64,000 nucleotides of DNA from Methanobacteriaceae archaeon (GTDB lineage: Archaea > Methanobacteriota > Methanobacteria > Methanobacteriales > Methanobacteriaceae): NCBI GenBank assembly GCA_030016715.1, contig JASEJD010000003.1, positions 175,365 to 239,364 of the forward strand, read 5' to 3'. Position numbers and translations under genes: made by a program. The notes under the pieces are model-generated. The model was not told the DNA's origin and did not search any database. It saw only the letters and a list, made by a program, of their open reading frames with translations. Below are positions 46,546 to 57,400 of the stretch, one piece after another (within the stretch, counting starts at the first letter, position 1; every line of letters starts with the position of its first letter).

Positions 46546-47151
46546 CTATTTAAACAATTTTTTTATAGCTACACCTAAACATCCACCAATTAACCCCGCT
46601 GATAACATTAATATTATGCCTAATAATATTTCTAGTAATGGTTTGAGAATTTCCATAGATTCTGATGAAGATGAAATTCCATTATTGGTATCGATATTCT
46701 GGTATAGATCAGCCTTACTAGTATCTGTATTCTTAAATACACTGGTAAAAGCGCTTATAATGCTTAATGATAAAATAAATGTCATCATAGAAATAAATGC
46801 CAAATTTAGGACTGAAAATAGGAAAAGAAATAGGGCATTGAATATTCCTTCATCATATTCATCGCAGCAAAATAAACTGGTAAAAAATCCCGAAAAAAAC
46901 ATGACAATTGATAAAAAGATAAAAAGTAATGCTTGAAATGAAATATCCGTATAAATTTGTGGATAGATTAAAAACATGACAATAAAACTAATTATAAAGG
47001 AGATGCTCATTCCTAAAAATGCTCCAAAGATATTGATCTTCTTATTTATACGTTTGAATAATGATAATTCTTTACTGGCACCACATTCCTTGCAAAATTT
47101 GCTTTCCTTTTTTAACAGAGTTCCACAATTTTTACAATAATGATCATCCAT
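46546..47151 (-). CDS. Zinc-ribbon membrane protein with four TM helices
   Basis: The 201-residue protein begins with a zinc ribbon (YCKNCG, then CKECGA). Four hydrophobic segments (about 42-66, 72-92, 103-130 and 175-195) follow. A Ser/Thr-rich loop precedes the last helix. The family is unknown. It starts 41 bases after the helicase stop and ends 11 bases before the 45971 gene, so it is probably in the same transcript. Confidence 0.68.
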   Translation of the reverse strand: MDDHYCKNCGTLLKKESKFCKECGASKELSLFKRINKKINIFGAFLGMSISFIISFIVMFLIYPQIYTDISFQALLFIFLSIVMFFSGFFTSLFCCDEYDEGIFNALFLFLFSVLNLAFISMMTFILSLSIISAFTSVFKNTDTSKADLYQNIDTNNGISSSSESMEILKPLLEILLGIILMLSAGLIGGCLGVAIKKLFK

Positions 47152-47192
47152 ACATTAACCCCCTTATTTTTTATATGTATCTTAATAATTTT

Positions 47193-50021
47193 TTATTCAT
47201 ATTCATCATCATTATCAAATAATTTTTTTAAACTTTTCATTGCCTCACTGTTTTCTGGATTGATGCTCAAAGCTTTACTGTAACATTTTACTGCTTCTAA
47301 TTTATGTAACTTTATTTCATGTGCCAATCCAAGTAGATACCATGCATCATCAAAGTCAGGTTCAATGTGAATCACTAACTCTAAACATTGGATACTTTCA
47401 GTTACTTCATCCATATTATATAATGATAATGCTTTTAAATATAATAACTCTGCATTATCTGGCTTAACTCTAATGGCCTGATTATAAACTTTTATTGCTT
47501 CATTATGAATTTCTTTTATTTCTAAAATCATGCCTTTATATTTTAGGGCCTCAATATTAGAGGGTTCAACAATAAGAGAGTGTTCAAAGATTTCAAGTGC
47601 TTCATCGTATTTTTCATTTTCAAATAGTGCAATTCCTTTTTTATTTAAAATTTTGGAGGCATCAACATCTTTATATGCATCAGATCCTATTCTTCCCCGT
47701 GTATTAATTGAATGGTTAATGATCTTATCTGATGAACATTCTGCTTTCAACACTTTAAAATCTGAATTAACCATTTTTAGTAGATTATTTAGAATAAAAA
47801 TTGTTCCTTTTTTATTTAAGGGAGTATTATCATTACCACACTTGGGAGAATAGATGCATGATGGACAGCCCTCTCTACATTTACAATTTTTCACCATCTG
47901 CAATGAAATTTTTAATATATTTTCAAATAGCTCCAAGGCCTTCTCAGCTAATCCTATACCTCCTTGATAGGCATCATAAATGAATATGGTCGCTTCATGA
48001 GTGTGATTGTGATAGGAAGTGGAAAGGCCTCCAATATCAAACTGATCACACATTACATGCAAGGGCATCATTGCAATAAAAGCATGTTCTACACCATGTA
48101 AACCACCTTCAAATACATCTTTGCGTTGAATCATATCTATCAATAGGTCTCTGATTCCAAATGGTACCTTAAACCATAAACCCTTGGTTTGAAACTTTAT
48201 AGGAGGTAAATCTAAGTTATATACAGCCAGTGTTTTACCATAATTCATCAACTTATATTTATTAAAGAACTCAGTTACTTCAAGTTCACCGAAATAAACC
48301 TTTAAATCACCAATAATCCTATTATTTAATTCTTTTAGAACTTGGATTTCAATATCTACCATCACTTGAGTGTTGTAGTCCACATCCTTTTTGGTTACAT
48401 AAATATTTCTCTTTTTTTGGTCAAAACCATCCACTATATAAGTTTCTCCTTTATTTATTAACACAGCTCCCTCATGAGCTTCCCGATAGGCATATGATCG
48501 TTCCATTCTTTCTATTAACTGGTTTTTATAAAAAACTTTAAATATATCAGAAGATATCTGGTCCAATCCATAATTAAAAGCAGGATTATCCCTTCCAATG
48601 AATATCCAACCCTTATTATCTTTACTTATCAATCCTTGATTTTTTAGTTGTACTAAAAATTCAGGGTTACTTGTGAAATAATTTTTCATTTCATCTTCAT
48701 TAAGTGGAAGTTCTTTACATGTGCAAAGAAGGTGTGATTTGATTATATGCACATTTTCAAGGTCAATAATGGCATTTTCATGGGGACGATCAAAAAGGAA
48801 GTCTGGATTTTTCATAAAATATTGGTCAAGTGGATTTTCAAAAGCTAATAGAACAACCATTGAATCATTAGTACCTCTACCTGAACGTCCAGCCTGCTGC
48901 CAAGTAGATATGATTGTTCCAGGAAATCCAGAAATTATAACTGCATCTAATGAACCAATATTTATTCCCATCTCCAAAGCATTGGTAGTGGTAACACCTA
49001 TTAAATCACCATTTTTTAGTTCTTCCTCTATTTTTCTTCGATCCTCTGGTAGATATCCCGCCCTATACGCAGTGATTTTATGAATAAGATCGGGGCGATA
49101 ATCATTTAATTCATTTTTTGACCAGTTAGCAATAATCTCAGCCATTCTCCGAGATATAGTAAAACAAAGGGTTTGCAGACCCATAATTATAAATAGTAAA
49201 AACAGATTCTTTGTTTCTTGGTGGGTGGAAAGATGGCCACTGCCATTGTATGGATTGTATAAAACAAAAAATTTTCGTCCTTTAGGAGATCCATCTTCAT
49301 CAACTAATTTAAAGGATTTACCAACCAGTTTTTTGCTAAATTCTAATGGATTAGCAAGAGTGGCAGATGAAAGAATAAATTGAGGATCAGATCCATAGAA
49401 ATTACAGATCCGCCTAAGTCTTCTTATTAGAAAGGCCACATTTGACCCAAAAACACCCCTGTAATGATGGGCTTCATCAATAACAATATATTTAAGATTA
49501 GAATAGAATTTTGCCCATTGATAATGCCAAGCTAGTATAAGATGTAATTCATAGGGATTAGTAAGTATAATACGAGAATTTTTTCTAATCCAAGGTCTTT
49601 GATCTTTAGGTGTATCTCCATCATAGATATTAGGCTTAATATATATACTTAAATCAGTTTCTAGATCTCTTAATACTTTTAATTGATCATTAGCCAAAGC
49701 CTTGGCAGGATAAATATATAAAGCAGTTGCAGTGGGATCATAAGAGAATTTTTCCAGAATAGGTAAGTTGAATGCCATAGTTTTACCTGAAGCTGTAGGG
49801 GTGGTTATTAAAACATTTTCACTATTTCTTAATAGTTCAGCAGTCTTACACTGGTGCTTGTAAAGTTTAATATCTTTATTCTTCAAATAATCCCTAATAT
49901 TTTTTGGTAGATTATCTAATTGACATGTTAAAGCTTTTCTTTCGGGTATAATCTCTATATGTTCTATTTTTTCTTTAATTTTTGGATCTGATTGCATATG
50001 TTCAATAACTTTTTTTATCAT
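47193..50021 (-). CDS. MrfA/Hrq1-like DEAD/H helicase fused to C-terminal TPR repeats
   Basis: The 942-residue protein has a superfamily 2 helicase core: Walker A TPTASGKT, box II IDEAHHYRG, box III LSSATLANP, and box VI QQAGRSGRG. It also has the DUF1998-type C-terminal domain with four Cys in CKCREGCPSCIYSPKC, as in MrfA and Hrq1, which unwind damaged DNA. After about residue 750 it carries three or four TPR units (EALEIFEHSLIVEPSNIEAL and similar), which is not usual for MrfA. The ATG at 50021 has an AAGGCGAG ribosome binding site; an ATG 12 codons upstream is less likely. A YprB/MrfB-like nuclease is encoded at 39279. Confidence 0.88.
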   Translation of the reverse strand: MIKKVIEHMQSDPKIKEKIEHIEIIPERKALTCQLDNLPKNIRDYLKNKDIKLYKHQCKTAELLRNSENVLITTPTASGKTMAFNLPILEKFSYDPTATALYIYPAKALANDQLKVLRDLETDLSIYIKPNIYDGDTPKDQRPWIRKNSRIILTNPYELHLILAWHYQWAKFYSNLKYIVIDEAHHYRGVFGSNVAFLIRRLRRICNFYGSDPQFILSSATLANPLEFSKKLVGKSFKLVDEDGSPKGRKFFVLYNPYNGSGHLSTHQETKNLFLLFIIMGLQTLCFTISRRMAEIIANWSKNELNDYRPDLIHKITAYRAGYLPEDRRKIEEELKNGDLIGVTTTNALEMGINIGSLDAVIISGFPGTIISTWQQAGRSGRGTNDSMVVLLAFENPLDQYFMKNPDFLFDRPHENAIIDLENVHIIKSHLLCTCKELPLNEDEMKNYFTSNPEFLVQLKNQGLISKDNKGWIFIGRDNPAFNYGLDQISSDIFKVFYKNQLIERMERSYAYREAHEGAVLINKGETYIVDGFDQKKRNIYVTKKDVDYNTQVMVDIEIQVLKELNNRIIGDLKVYFGELEVTEFFNKYKLMNYGKTLAVYNLDLPPIKFQTKGLWFKVPFGIRDLLIDMIQRKDVFEGGLHGVEHAFIAMMPLHVMCDQFDIGGLSTSYHNHTHEATIFIYDAYQGGIGLAEKALELFENILKISLQMVKNCKCREGCPSCIYSPKCGNDNTPLNKKGTIFILNNLLKMVNSDFKVLKAECSSDKIINHSINTRGRIGSDAYKDVDASKILNKKGIALFENEKYDEALEIFEHSLIVEPSNIEALKYKGMILEIKEIHNEAIKVYNQAIRVKPDNAELLYLKALSLYNMDEVTESIQCLELVIHIEPDFDDAWYLLGLAHEIKLHKLEAVKCYSKALSINPENSEAMKSLKKLFDNDDEYE

Positions 50022-50217
50022 AAGTCTCGCCTTATTATACCCTAAAAAAAATACCATTCTATTATATAATATTAATGAAATAGTTAATAAAATTTATGTT
50101 CAGTATATGCTTAATATAAAATAAGAATAGAATATTTCCCCTAAAAATTAGTTCCACCAATTTAGATTCCAACAAAGATAAATCTAATAGAATAATAAAT
50201 TAATTCTTTTTGTGATG

Positions 50218-50991
50218 TTATTTACTAAAAATAGTCTGACCATTTTTAAAAACCTTTAATTGACCTGGCTTAAAGGATTTCCATTCTTCGTCTGTCAAAG
50301 GGTGGCTGGCTATAATATATCCCTTTTGATAGGGATTTTTCTCATTTTTAAGATTTACTTCAAAATCTTCATCCAATAAATTGACTGTTCCGTAAGGTGC
50401 CTTCCGGTGCAAATAGGAAAGTCCATTATATGCATTTTCATCATAGTAGCAGAATAAGTGAACACCGTCAGACATTATGCAGTTAAAGTTTCCATAATCA
50501 TTTATGGTTCGAAGTTCCCTCCATAGCCAATTAAAACCTTCATTGTTATCTAATTGGATCTCTTCATCATTGATCAAGTTTAGGAGATGGCAGAAAACTG
50601 CCTCCGAGTCAGTAGTTCCAACTGGCTGGTATTTATGGTTTAAAAATTCGTCTTCATACCCAAAAAGTGTGCCATTATGAGCAAATACATATTCATGTCC
50701 ATTTAATTCCCGCTGGAAGGGATGAGTATTCTGGTAATCTGGTTCACCCACACTATTAAAGCGTACATGGGCCAGTACTATATTGGATTTTATTTCAGGA
50801 TAAGTCTGGATAAAGCTTGAAAGGGTGCTTTCCCCAGCTTTTAATGGTTCTTTAATAACCTGGCATGATTTATCTGGATAAAAAGCTATACCCCATCCAT
50901 GGGGATTATTTGAACCCCTGTTTCTAAAACCTTTAAAGGAAAGTGAAGGTGTTATTTCATAGTTGAAATTTAAAGCTAATAATTCGCACAC
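50218..50991 (-). CDS. Class II glutamine amidotransferase (YafJ-like)
   Basis: The 257-residue protein starts at a GTG so that Cys2 (MCELLAL) becomes the N-terminal nucleophile of the Ntn-type glutaminase. Family motifs follow: RGSNNPHGWGIAFY, LAHVRFNSVG, HPFQRELNGHEYVFAHNGTL and TTDSEAVF. It should release ammonia from glutamine; the acceptor domain is not attached, as in E. coli YafJ. It is a single gene upstream of the helicase run. Confidence 0.9.
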   Translation of the reverse strand: MCELLALNFNYEITPSLSFKGFRNRGSNNPHGWGIAFYPDKSCQVIKEPLKAGESTLSSFIQTYPEIKSNIVLAHVRFNSVGEPDYQNTHPFQRELNGHEYVFAHNGTLFGYEDEFLNHKYQPVGTTDSEAVFCHLLNLINDEEIQLDNNEGFNWLWRELRTINDYGNFNCIMSDGVHLFCYYDENAYNGLSYLHRKAPYGTVNLLDEDFEVNLKNEKNPYQKGYIIASHPLTDEEWKSFKPGQLKVFKNGQTIFSK

Positions 50992-51373
50992 AGTAAAAAC
51001 CTCTATTAAATATATTATCCTATTTTAAAAAGAACTCTATTTTTTATATTTAAGATTATTTTTACTAATTTATTTTCCCTGAATTCTTCAATATCATATA
51101 ATATACGATAGTTTATATCTTTAATTAATTTTATTTTAGCAAATTAAAAATATGTTTATATCTATAAATATTTATTGAAGATCATATCATTATTACTTTA
51201 GTATATGTATTCGGGAATACTTTTATAATTATAATCCCTCCAATTAAATTAAAAAAGACAGATATCATAATATACAAATAATTAATCCAGATATATTCAA
51301 GCTGAAAGATCTAGGTATGTTTTCACTGTTTTTATATATCAAAACCATTTAGTTAAAATTTTTGAGAGTAAAA
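50992..51373. other. Intergenic region between divergent genes
   Basis: This AT-rich gap holds the promoters of the amidotransferase and ADP-ribosylglycohydrolase genes. TTTTTATATAT near 51327-51337 is a TATA-like word about 35-45 bases before the latter. Nothing else was seen. Confidence 0.35.
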
Positions 51374-52285
51374 ATGATAAATATTAATGATCGTATCCAT
51401 GGCTGCTTATTAGGACTAGCTATTGGTGATGCGATGGGTGCGCCAGTTGAATTTAAACCTCCTGGAACATTTGAACCAGTTACTGGTTATAGGTCTTCAC
51501 CAGTCCATAAACTAAATCCAGGAGAGTGGACTGATGATACTTCATTGGCTTTATGTCTTTTAGATAGTCTTATCCAGTGTAAAGGATTTGATCCAAAGGA
51601 TCAGATGCAACGTTATCTTCGATGGTACAGGGAGGGATACTTGAGTATCAGGGGGGAATGTTTTGATATTGGAAATACCACCCGAGAAGCACTGCAATGC
51701 TTTGAGAGAACTGGCAATCCTTACTGTGGTCCTGATCATGAATATTCTGCTGGAAATGGCAGTCTTATGCGTATTGCATCCATACCCCTTTATTTTCGAT
51801 ATAGTTTTGATGAAACAGTTAAATATGCTGCTTTAAGTTCCCGTACCACTCATCAACATCCCCTGGCAGTGGAATCATGCCAAGTTATGGCCTGTTTAAT
51901 ACATGGAGCATTAAATGGTGTTGAGAAAAAGTATTTATTATCTCCAGAATATCTCTCTAAAATGGAATTTCATAAGGAAATCCAAGAGGTTTTAGATGGA
52001 TCCTATAAAAGGATGAACCCACCATATATAAGGGGGATGGGATATGTGGTTAAATCTTTAGAAGCAAGCCTATGGGCCTTCTATAATTCAAATAATTTCA
52101 AAGAGGGATGTCTTCTTGCAGTTAATCTTGGAGAAGACTCTGATACCACCGGAGCAATATATGGAGGGCTGGCTGGAGCGTATTATGGTAGAAATAATAT
52201 TCCTAATGATTGGATTGATGGTTTAGCTGAAGAAGAATTAATTGAAACATTTATATCTGATTTAATTTGTTCTATTCCCGAATAA
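51374..52285 (+). CDS. ADP-ribosylglycohydrolase (DraG family)
   Basis: The 303-residue protein matches the all-helical DraG/ARH fold, which removes ADP-ribose from modified proteins or nucleic acids with two metal ions. Metal ligands are visible in [10 protein letters not shown] (T-D-D) and [21 protein letters not shown] (D-x-D-T). [14 protein letters not shown] and NGSLMRIA are also family hallmarks. I take the ATG at 51374 rather than a TTG four codons earlier. No DraT-like transferase or nitrogenase gene is nearby, so the target is unknown. Confidence 0.92.
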   Translation: MININDRIHGCLLGLAIGDAMGAPVEFKPPGTFEPVTGYRSSPVHKLNPGEWTDDTSLALCLLDSLIQCKGFDPKDQMQRYLRWYREGYLSIRGECFDIGNTTREALQCFERTGNPYCGPDHEYSAGNGSLMRIASIPLYFRYSFDETVKYAALSSRTTHQHPLAVESCQVMACLIHGALNGVEKKYLLSPEYLSKMEFHKEIQEVLDGSYKRMNPPYIRGMGYVVKSLEASLWAFYNSNNFKEGCLLAVNLGEDSDTTGAIYGGLAGAYYGRNNIPNDWIDGLAEEELIETFISDLICSIPE

Positions 52286-52480
52286 TAAATATTTTAAGTT
52301 ATTGGAACATGTATAAGATTCTTTTATGAAACTAAAAAGTATAATATTGATTCTTTAATAAAATGTAAATAATGGATAGGATATATATTATCTGTGATAA
52401 AATTATATGATAATATATAAAGAAAATATATAAATTTTTAAAATTTGTTTTCTATTTTAAAGGTTAAAGATGTGTTTATT

Positions 52481-52798
52481 ATGAATGACTGGATAGAAGT
52501 TAAAAAGAATGATGAGGAAAAGGAGAAAGATACAATGTGGGACCCTTCTACTATGGGTGATTCCATACAAGGAATTTATATTGAAAAGGAGGAAAATGTG
52601 GGACAGTATAACAGTAATCTTTACACCCTTAAAAACAAGGAGGGTGAGATAAAGTTTTGGGGATCCACGGTACTGGATAATTTAATGGATAAAGTGCCTT
52701 TTGGACGGGAAGTCCGCATAACCTATAAAGGAAAGCAACCTTCTAAAACAGGTAAACAGGCATGGAAAGATTATAAGGTTGAATATAGGGAAGTTTAA
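52481..52798 (+). CDS. Small OB-like conserved hypothetical protein
   Basis: This 105-residue protein is rich in charged residues, with a beta pattern GDSIQGIYIEKEEN, KFWGSTVLDNLMDKVPFG and VRITYKGKQPSKTGKQAWKDY. It resembles small OB-like nucleic-acid-binding proteins known from phages and archaea, but I cannot name a family. I place the start at ATG 52481; a longer form from 52445 would add 12 residues of poor character. Confidence 0.55.
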   Translation: MNDWIEVKKNDEEKEKDTMWDPSTMGDSIQGIYIEKEENVGQYNSNLYTLKNKEGEIKFWGSTVLDNLMDKVPFGREVRITYKGKQPSKTGKQAWKDYKVEYREV

Positions 52799-52976
52799 TT
52801 TTTTTATACTTTACATTTTTTCTTCCTTAACTCTAATTACAATACTAATTTTTTTTAAAATCATTTTAAACTATCTATGTTTTTTTATTGCTATTAAAAT
52901 TATCAAATATAAGAATCTGTGAAATTATTAGTGTTGTAATTGAATTTTTTGCTTTTTTTATTTATTTTTAAAGATA

Positions 52977-52988
52977 CCTTTAAATACC
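52977..52988 (+). promoter_or_regulatory. TATA box of the tetR transcript
   Basis: CCTTTAAATACC has the archaeal TATA character and lies about 80-90 bases before the tetR start, so the predicted transcription start falls inside the operator array. Confidence 0.5.
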
Positions 52989-52993
52989 ATAAC

Positions 52994-53053
52994 TGACACA
53001 GTGTTATTTGGTGACATTATGTCATTAAATGACGTAATGTTATAACATTGTCA
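52994..53053. promoter_or_regulatory. Operator array of the TetR regulator
   Basis: Three 13-bp palindromes stand at an exact 18-bp pitch: TGACACAGTGTTA at 52994, TGACATTATGTCA at 53012 (perfect) and TGACGTAATGTTA at 53030. A shorter TAACATTGTCA follows at 53043. They cover the region just downstream of the TATA box. Autorepression by the TetR protein encoded at 53065 is the obvious reading. Confidence 0.7.
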
Positions 53054-53064
53054 CGGGTATATCA

Positions 53065-53706
53065 ATGACCATTATTAGTCGTAAACAAAGGGAAAAGGAG
53101 ATGCGGAGAAGGAATATTCTCCAGTCTGCAGAAAAATTATTCTACCAGAAGGGCTATGAAAAAGTTACAATGAATGAAATTGCCCAAGAAACAGAACTAG
53201 CTAGAAGTACCCTCTATTTATACTTTAAAAATAAGGAAGAAATTTATCTGGCTATAACATTAAAAGGATCAGAGATTTTAAAAGAAATACTTACCAAAAA
53301 CTTTGAAAAAGGCCAGAACGGTCTAGAAAAAATAGAAATGCTTACCAAGGCATTTATTAAATTTTACACTGAATATCCATTATACTACCTATCCCGTTTC
53401 TATTATCAAGTACCCTTCAACCAAGAATATCAAAAAATAGATGATTTAAACAAGATCAGGACAGAAAGCTTTGTGCTGGTGGTAAAAGCATTCCAAGAAG
53501 GAATAGATGATGGAACGCTTCAAACAGATCAAGACCCTGTTAAATCAGCCTTGATATTATCCTCCTTAATACAGAATGTATTAAATTTAACCCCAACAAC
53601 AAAGATGCACATGGAAACTTATGGTATAACCCATGATGAATTAATAGACTACACCATTGATTTTATTATTAAATCAGTGCAAAACTACAAAAAAACTAAT
53701 AGGTGA
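53065..53706 (+). CDS. TetR family transcriptional regulator
   Basis: The 213-residue protein has the TetR N-terminal DNA-binding domain (about 12-62: ILQSAEKLFYQKGYEKVTMN, EIAQETELARSTLYLYFKNK) and a helical ligand domain of the usual length. The ligand is unknown. It starts right after an array of palindromes that it probably binds. The interrupted ICMT-like gene begins 8 bases after its stop, so the pair is an operon and the methyltransferase is the likely regulated function. Confidence 0.9.
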   Translation: MTIISRKQREKEMRRRNILQSAEKLFYQKGYEKVTMNEIAQETELARSTLYLYFKNKEEIYLAITLKGSEILKEILTKNFEKGQNGLEKIEMLTKAFIKFYTEYPLYYLSRFYYQVPFNQEYQKIDDLNKIRTESFVLVVKAFQEGIDDGTLQTDQDPVKSALILSSLIQNVLNLTPTTKMHMETYGITHDELIDYTIDFIIKSVQNYKKTNR

Positions 53707-53714
53707 TACATTAA

Positions 53715-54398
53715 ATGTTAGAAGAAAATATATGGATCCACTTCGGAAACTGGTGGGCTGTACTAGTATGGATTGCTATTTATTCTATTTTCTTATTATT
53801 TGTACCTTTTTATAAGAAGAGCCGAGTAAAACCTACCGGCGTATATCTGGCCTTTGTAGTGGCATTTGCCATAGAAATGTTCGGAGTACCCTTTAGTATG
53901 TTTACTCTAGGCATACTTTATTACCTTATACTTGTATAAGTATTACTTTGAGTACCCTTTAGTATGTTTACTCTAGGCTGGATGTTTGGTATCTGGCTGC
54001 CTGAAGGAATATTCTGGGGACACACCCTAGGAAGTTACATTGGAGATATGGGAACCTGGATCGGTCTTTTAGTATCTCTTATAGGAGTGGCCCTGGTATT
54101 GGTGGGCTGGAAGAGGATCCACAAAAATTACTGGATCAAAGAGACTGGTGAAGGTAAACTAGTGACTGATGGCATATATAAATATATCAGACACCCCCAG
54201 TATACAGGATTCTTCTTAATAACCCTGGGTATTATGTTTGAATGGGCCACCATACCTTTAATCGTACTCTACATCCTACTTTTAGTTCTTTATTACAGAT
54301 TAGCTAGAAGAGAGGAAAAGGATATGATTGATGAGTTTGGTTCAGAATATGTGGAATATAAAAATAAGACCAAAATGTTCATACCCTATCTAGTATGA
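53715..54398 (+). pseudogene. ICMT/PEMT-like membrane methyltransferase interrupted by a 66-bp insertion
   Basis: The first part (74 codons, two to three TM helices) ends in stop codons inside a 66-bp insertion. The second part resumes with the same MFTLG residues and continues to 54398. Joined, they give a five-TM protein with the isoprenylcysteine methyltransferase motif RHPQYTGF and the terminal EEKDMIDEFGSEYVEYKNKT. These enzymes methylate membrane lipids or prenylcysteines with SAM. As it stands the gene is split, though the second part (144 residues) holds the whole catalytic end and might be made by itself. Confidence 0.8.
53884..53978 (+). repeat. 29-bp direct repeats flanking a 37-bp insert
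   Basis: The same 29 bases (starting GAGTACCCTTTAG) occur at 53884-53912 and 53950-53978. The 37 bases between them contain the inverted repeat CTTATA-CTTG-TATAAG. Removing one repeat plus the insert restores the methyltransferase frame. Confidence 0.9.
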
Positions 54399-54430
54399 AC
54401 TTAATATTTTTGTTATAAAAAGAATAATAG

Positions 54431-57400
54431 TTAAAGTTTATTATTAATTATCCCTTTTTTATATTCAACTTCATTATATTTAATGGTAAATTTTGTTCCA
54501 TGGCTCCTATCTAGTTCAATCTCTCCATCAATTTGATTTACAAGTGAATTAACCAATTCCAAACCCAGAGTAGTAGTATTTCTAAAATCAATTTCTTCAG
54601 AGATTCCCACTCCATCATCAGCTACTGTGAGAATATTAATACCATCCATTTTTTCCAATTTAATAGTTAACTGTCCTTGCATAACCCCTGGAAATGCATG
54701 TTTTAATACATTTAAAACCAGTTCATTCAATATAAGGCTCAGTGGAATAGCCGTTTCTATGTTATAATAAATTTCTTCTATATCTAAAACTAGCTTAATC
54801 CTAGATGGATCCTGAGCATATGAATCAAATAATTGTGATAGAAGACGTTTTACATAATCTGAAAAAGGAATATAGCTTAAATCTTTGGATTCATATAGTT
54901 TTTCATGTATCATGGCCATAGCCTTCACCCGGGCCTGGGTATCCATGAAAAATCTCATAATATTCTGATCATCTATTTGAAGCAGCTGAAGATTAAGCAG
55001 ACTGGATATGATCTGCATGTTATTCTTCACCCGATGATGGATCTCCCTTAAAAGAACTTCTTTTTCTTTCAATGATTTTTTTATCTTCTTTTCAGCATTT
55101 TTACTTTCTGTTACATCTTCAAATGTGGTGTATACTTGATAAGGCTTAGTTTCACCATCTCTAAATTGGGGCATAGCATTTATGTTAATCCATCTGTAAC
55201 AATTCTGATCTGGATTAAAAACACCCATTATAACATTTTTCACATTTTTCCCTGTTTTTAATGCAACCATGGAAGGATGTGTTTCACCGGGAAATTCAGT
55301 TCCATCTTCATGGATAGATTTCCATCTTGGATCCAGGGATGATCTACCCATCATCTGATCTAAGGTTAGACCTAGAATTTCCTGGGCTGCAGGATTGGCA
55401 GATATTATATTACCATTATAATCCTGATAAACAACGCCTTGAGACATGGTTTCAAATAATAATCTATATTTCAACTCACTCTTCTGTATAATTCGTTCCA
55501 TCTTCTTTCTCTCGGTTATATCCTGGCCCATACCAATATTAGTTCCATCATCTAACTTGATATTAGCCCAGGACGTGTCTAAAATCCTACCGTCACGTGT
55601 ACGTGTTTTAAAATCACTCCAGGTCCCCTCGGATCTGTTAATGTAATCAATCACATATTCTCTATATTCTGGGTCAGGATATAATTCTTTGAAAATATCT
55701 CTTTGAGAGGTATCTTTAAGGGGCCATCCCAGTTTTTCCTCCCACATTTTATTAACGTAGATTGGATATCCTTTTTTATTAATATGAGCAATCATGATAG
55801 GAGCATTATCTAAAATTGTTTCTAAAAAATCTTTTTGTTGGTTTAATTCTTCCTGGATGTTTTTTTGAACTGTAATTTCATGTAAAAATTCCAGTTTTGA
55901 TACTGTACCATCAGGATTAATTAGGTGAGTATCTAGTATATCATAAGTTTGGCCGGTTTTTTTAGAATGCCACTCCCATTTAACAGTCTCCCCTTGGAAT
56001 ACTCTATCATTCACACACCATGGACATTCTTCATCTCTGTTATGAAGGTATTGGTAACATTTTTTATCCTCGAAGGACCCGAATTCTTTCTCTAAAATAG
56101 GATTTACATATTCCACGTCATAATTGGGGCTGCAGATATAGACCCCATCCTCCATATTGTCCAGTATTCTCTTTAAATTATCCCTTTCATTGATTAATTC
56201 TTCTTTTATCTTTCTATTCTCTATAAAGTCCCCAATTTTCAATGCTAAATTGTTTATCAAATATCTTTCTTCCCTTATAAATGGTTCTTCACCTTTAAAT
56301 GGGATTTTTTCATTATAAAAAATTTTAAGGTAACCAATACTTTCTGAGTTTAGTCTTATTGGAGATTTCAATTCTAAAGATGTTTTTTGGAAATTATCAC
56401 TTTCAAAAATATTATCATAGATTTTTACCCGGACAGTTGCATTTTGAGGATGCTTTAAACCTTCCGGGATAGTTCTCACAATTTTATGAAATACTTGACT
56501 ACTGGGGAGTTCTGTGTAGGATAATAACTCAGAAAGTTCATTTATAGTCTTAATAACATTAAATCTGATTTTTAAATTTTCAGTTAATTCTTTAAGTTTT
56601 TTCTCTGCAATCTTTCGGGAAGTTATATCTCTAATAATCGCCAACAGTATATATTCACCTTCAATTTCTAATCTGTTAAGGGATATATTGGTGAAAATAG
56701 TGGAACCATCCATTTTTTTATGTATCCATTCGAAACTTTGTGGTTCACCGTCTAGAGCAGCATTAATATATTTAATACCCTTAGTCTTAGATTCTAAACC
56801 ATCTTCTTGTGTTTTTGGAGACATTTCATATGGTTTTTTACCCAAAAAATCATCTATATTGGCTCCAAATATTCTTGCTGCTGCTTCATTACATTCAATT
56901 ATAATATCTTGTCTTAACAGTAATATTCCTTCTGCAGCATTGTCAAATAGAGTGTGATATTTCCTTTCACTATATTCCAATAATTCCTCCGTATTTTTCC
57001 GTTCAGTGATATCTTGGAAATTAGAAAGCCCATAAATTTTACCTTTAATTTCAATAGAACTAGCATGAACTTCACAGATTATTTTTTTACCATCACATCT
57101 TATTAATTCCAGTTCAATAGTATCCTTAGCATCAGCCGCTTTTTCCTGGCGTTTAGATATCTCCATTATTGCTATATCTTGTGAGGTAGGAGTCATGAAA
57201 TCTATGATATTTCTTCCTTTCAAACTTTTATTTTCTGGGATTTTTAAAAGCTTTTCCATGCTGAGATTGGCATATTTAACATATCCTTGGTGGGTTATTA
57301 CTAATCCACTAATCATTCCATCGGTAAATGTTTTAAATTTATTTTCACTTTCCATTAATTCTTGATTTTTTATCTGAAGCCGTTTTTGTTTAAGACCAAT

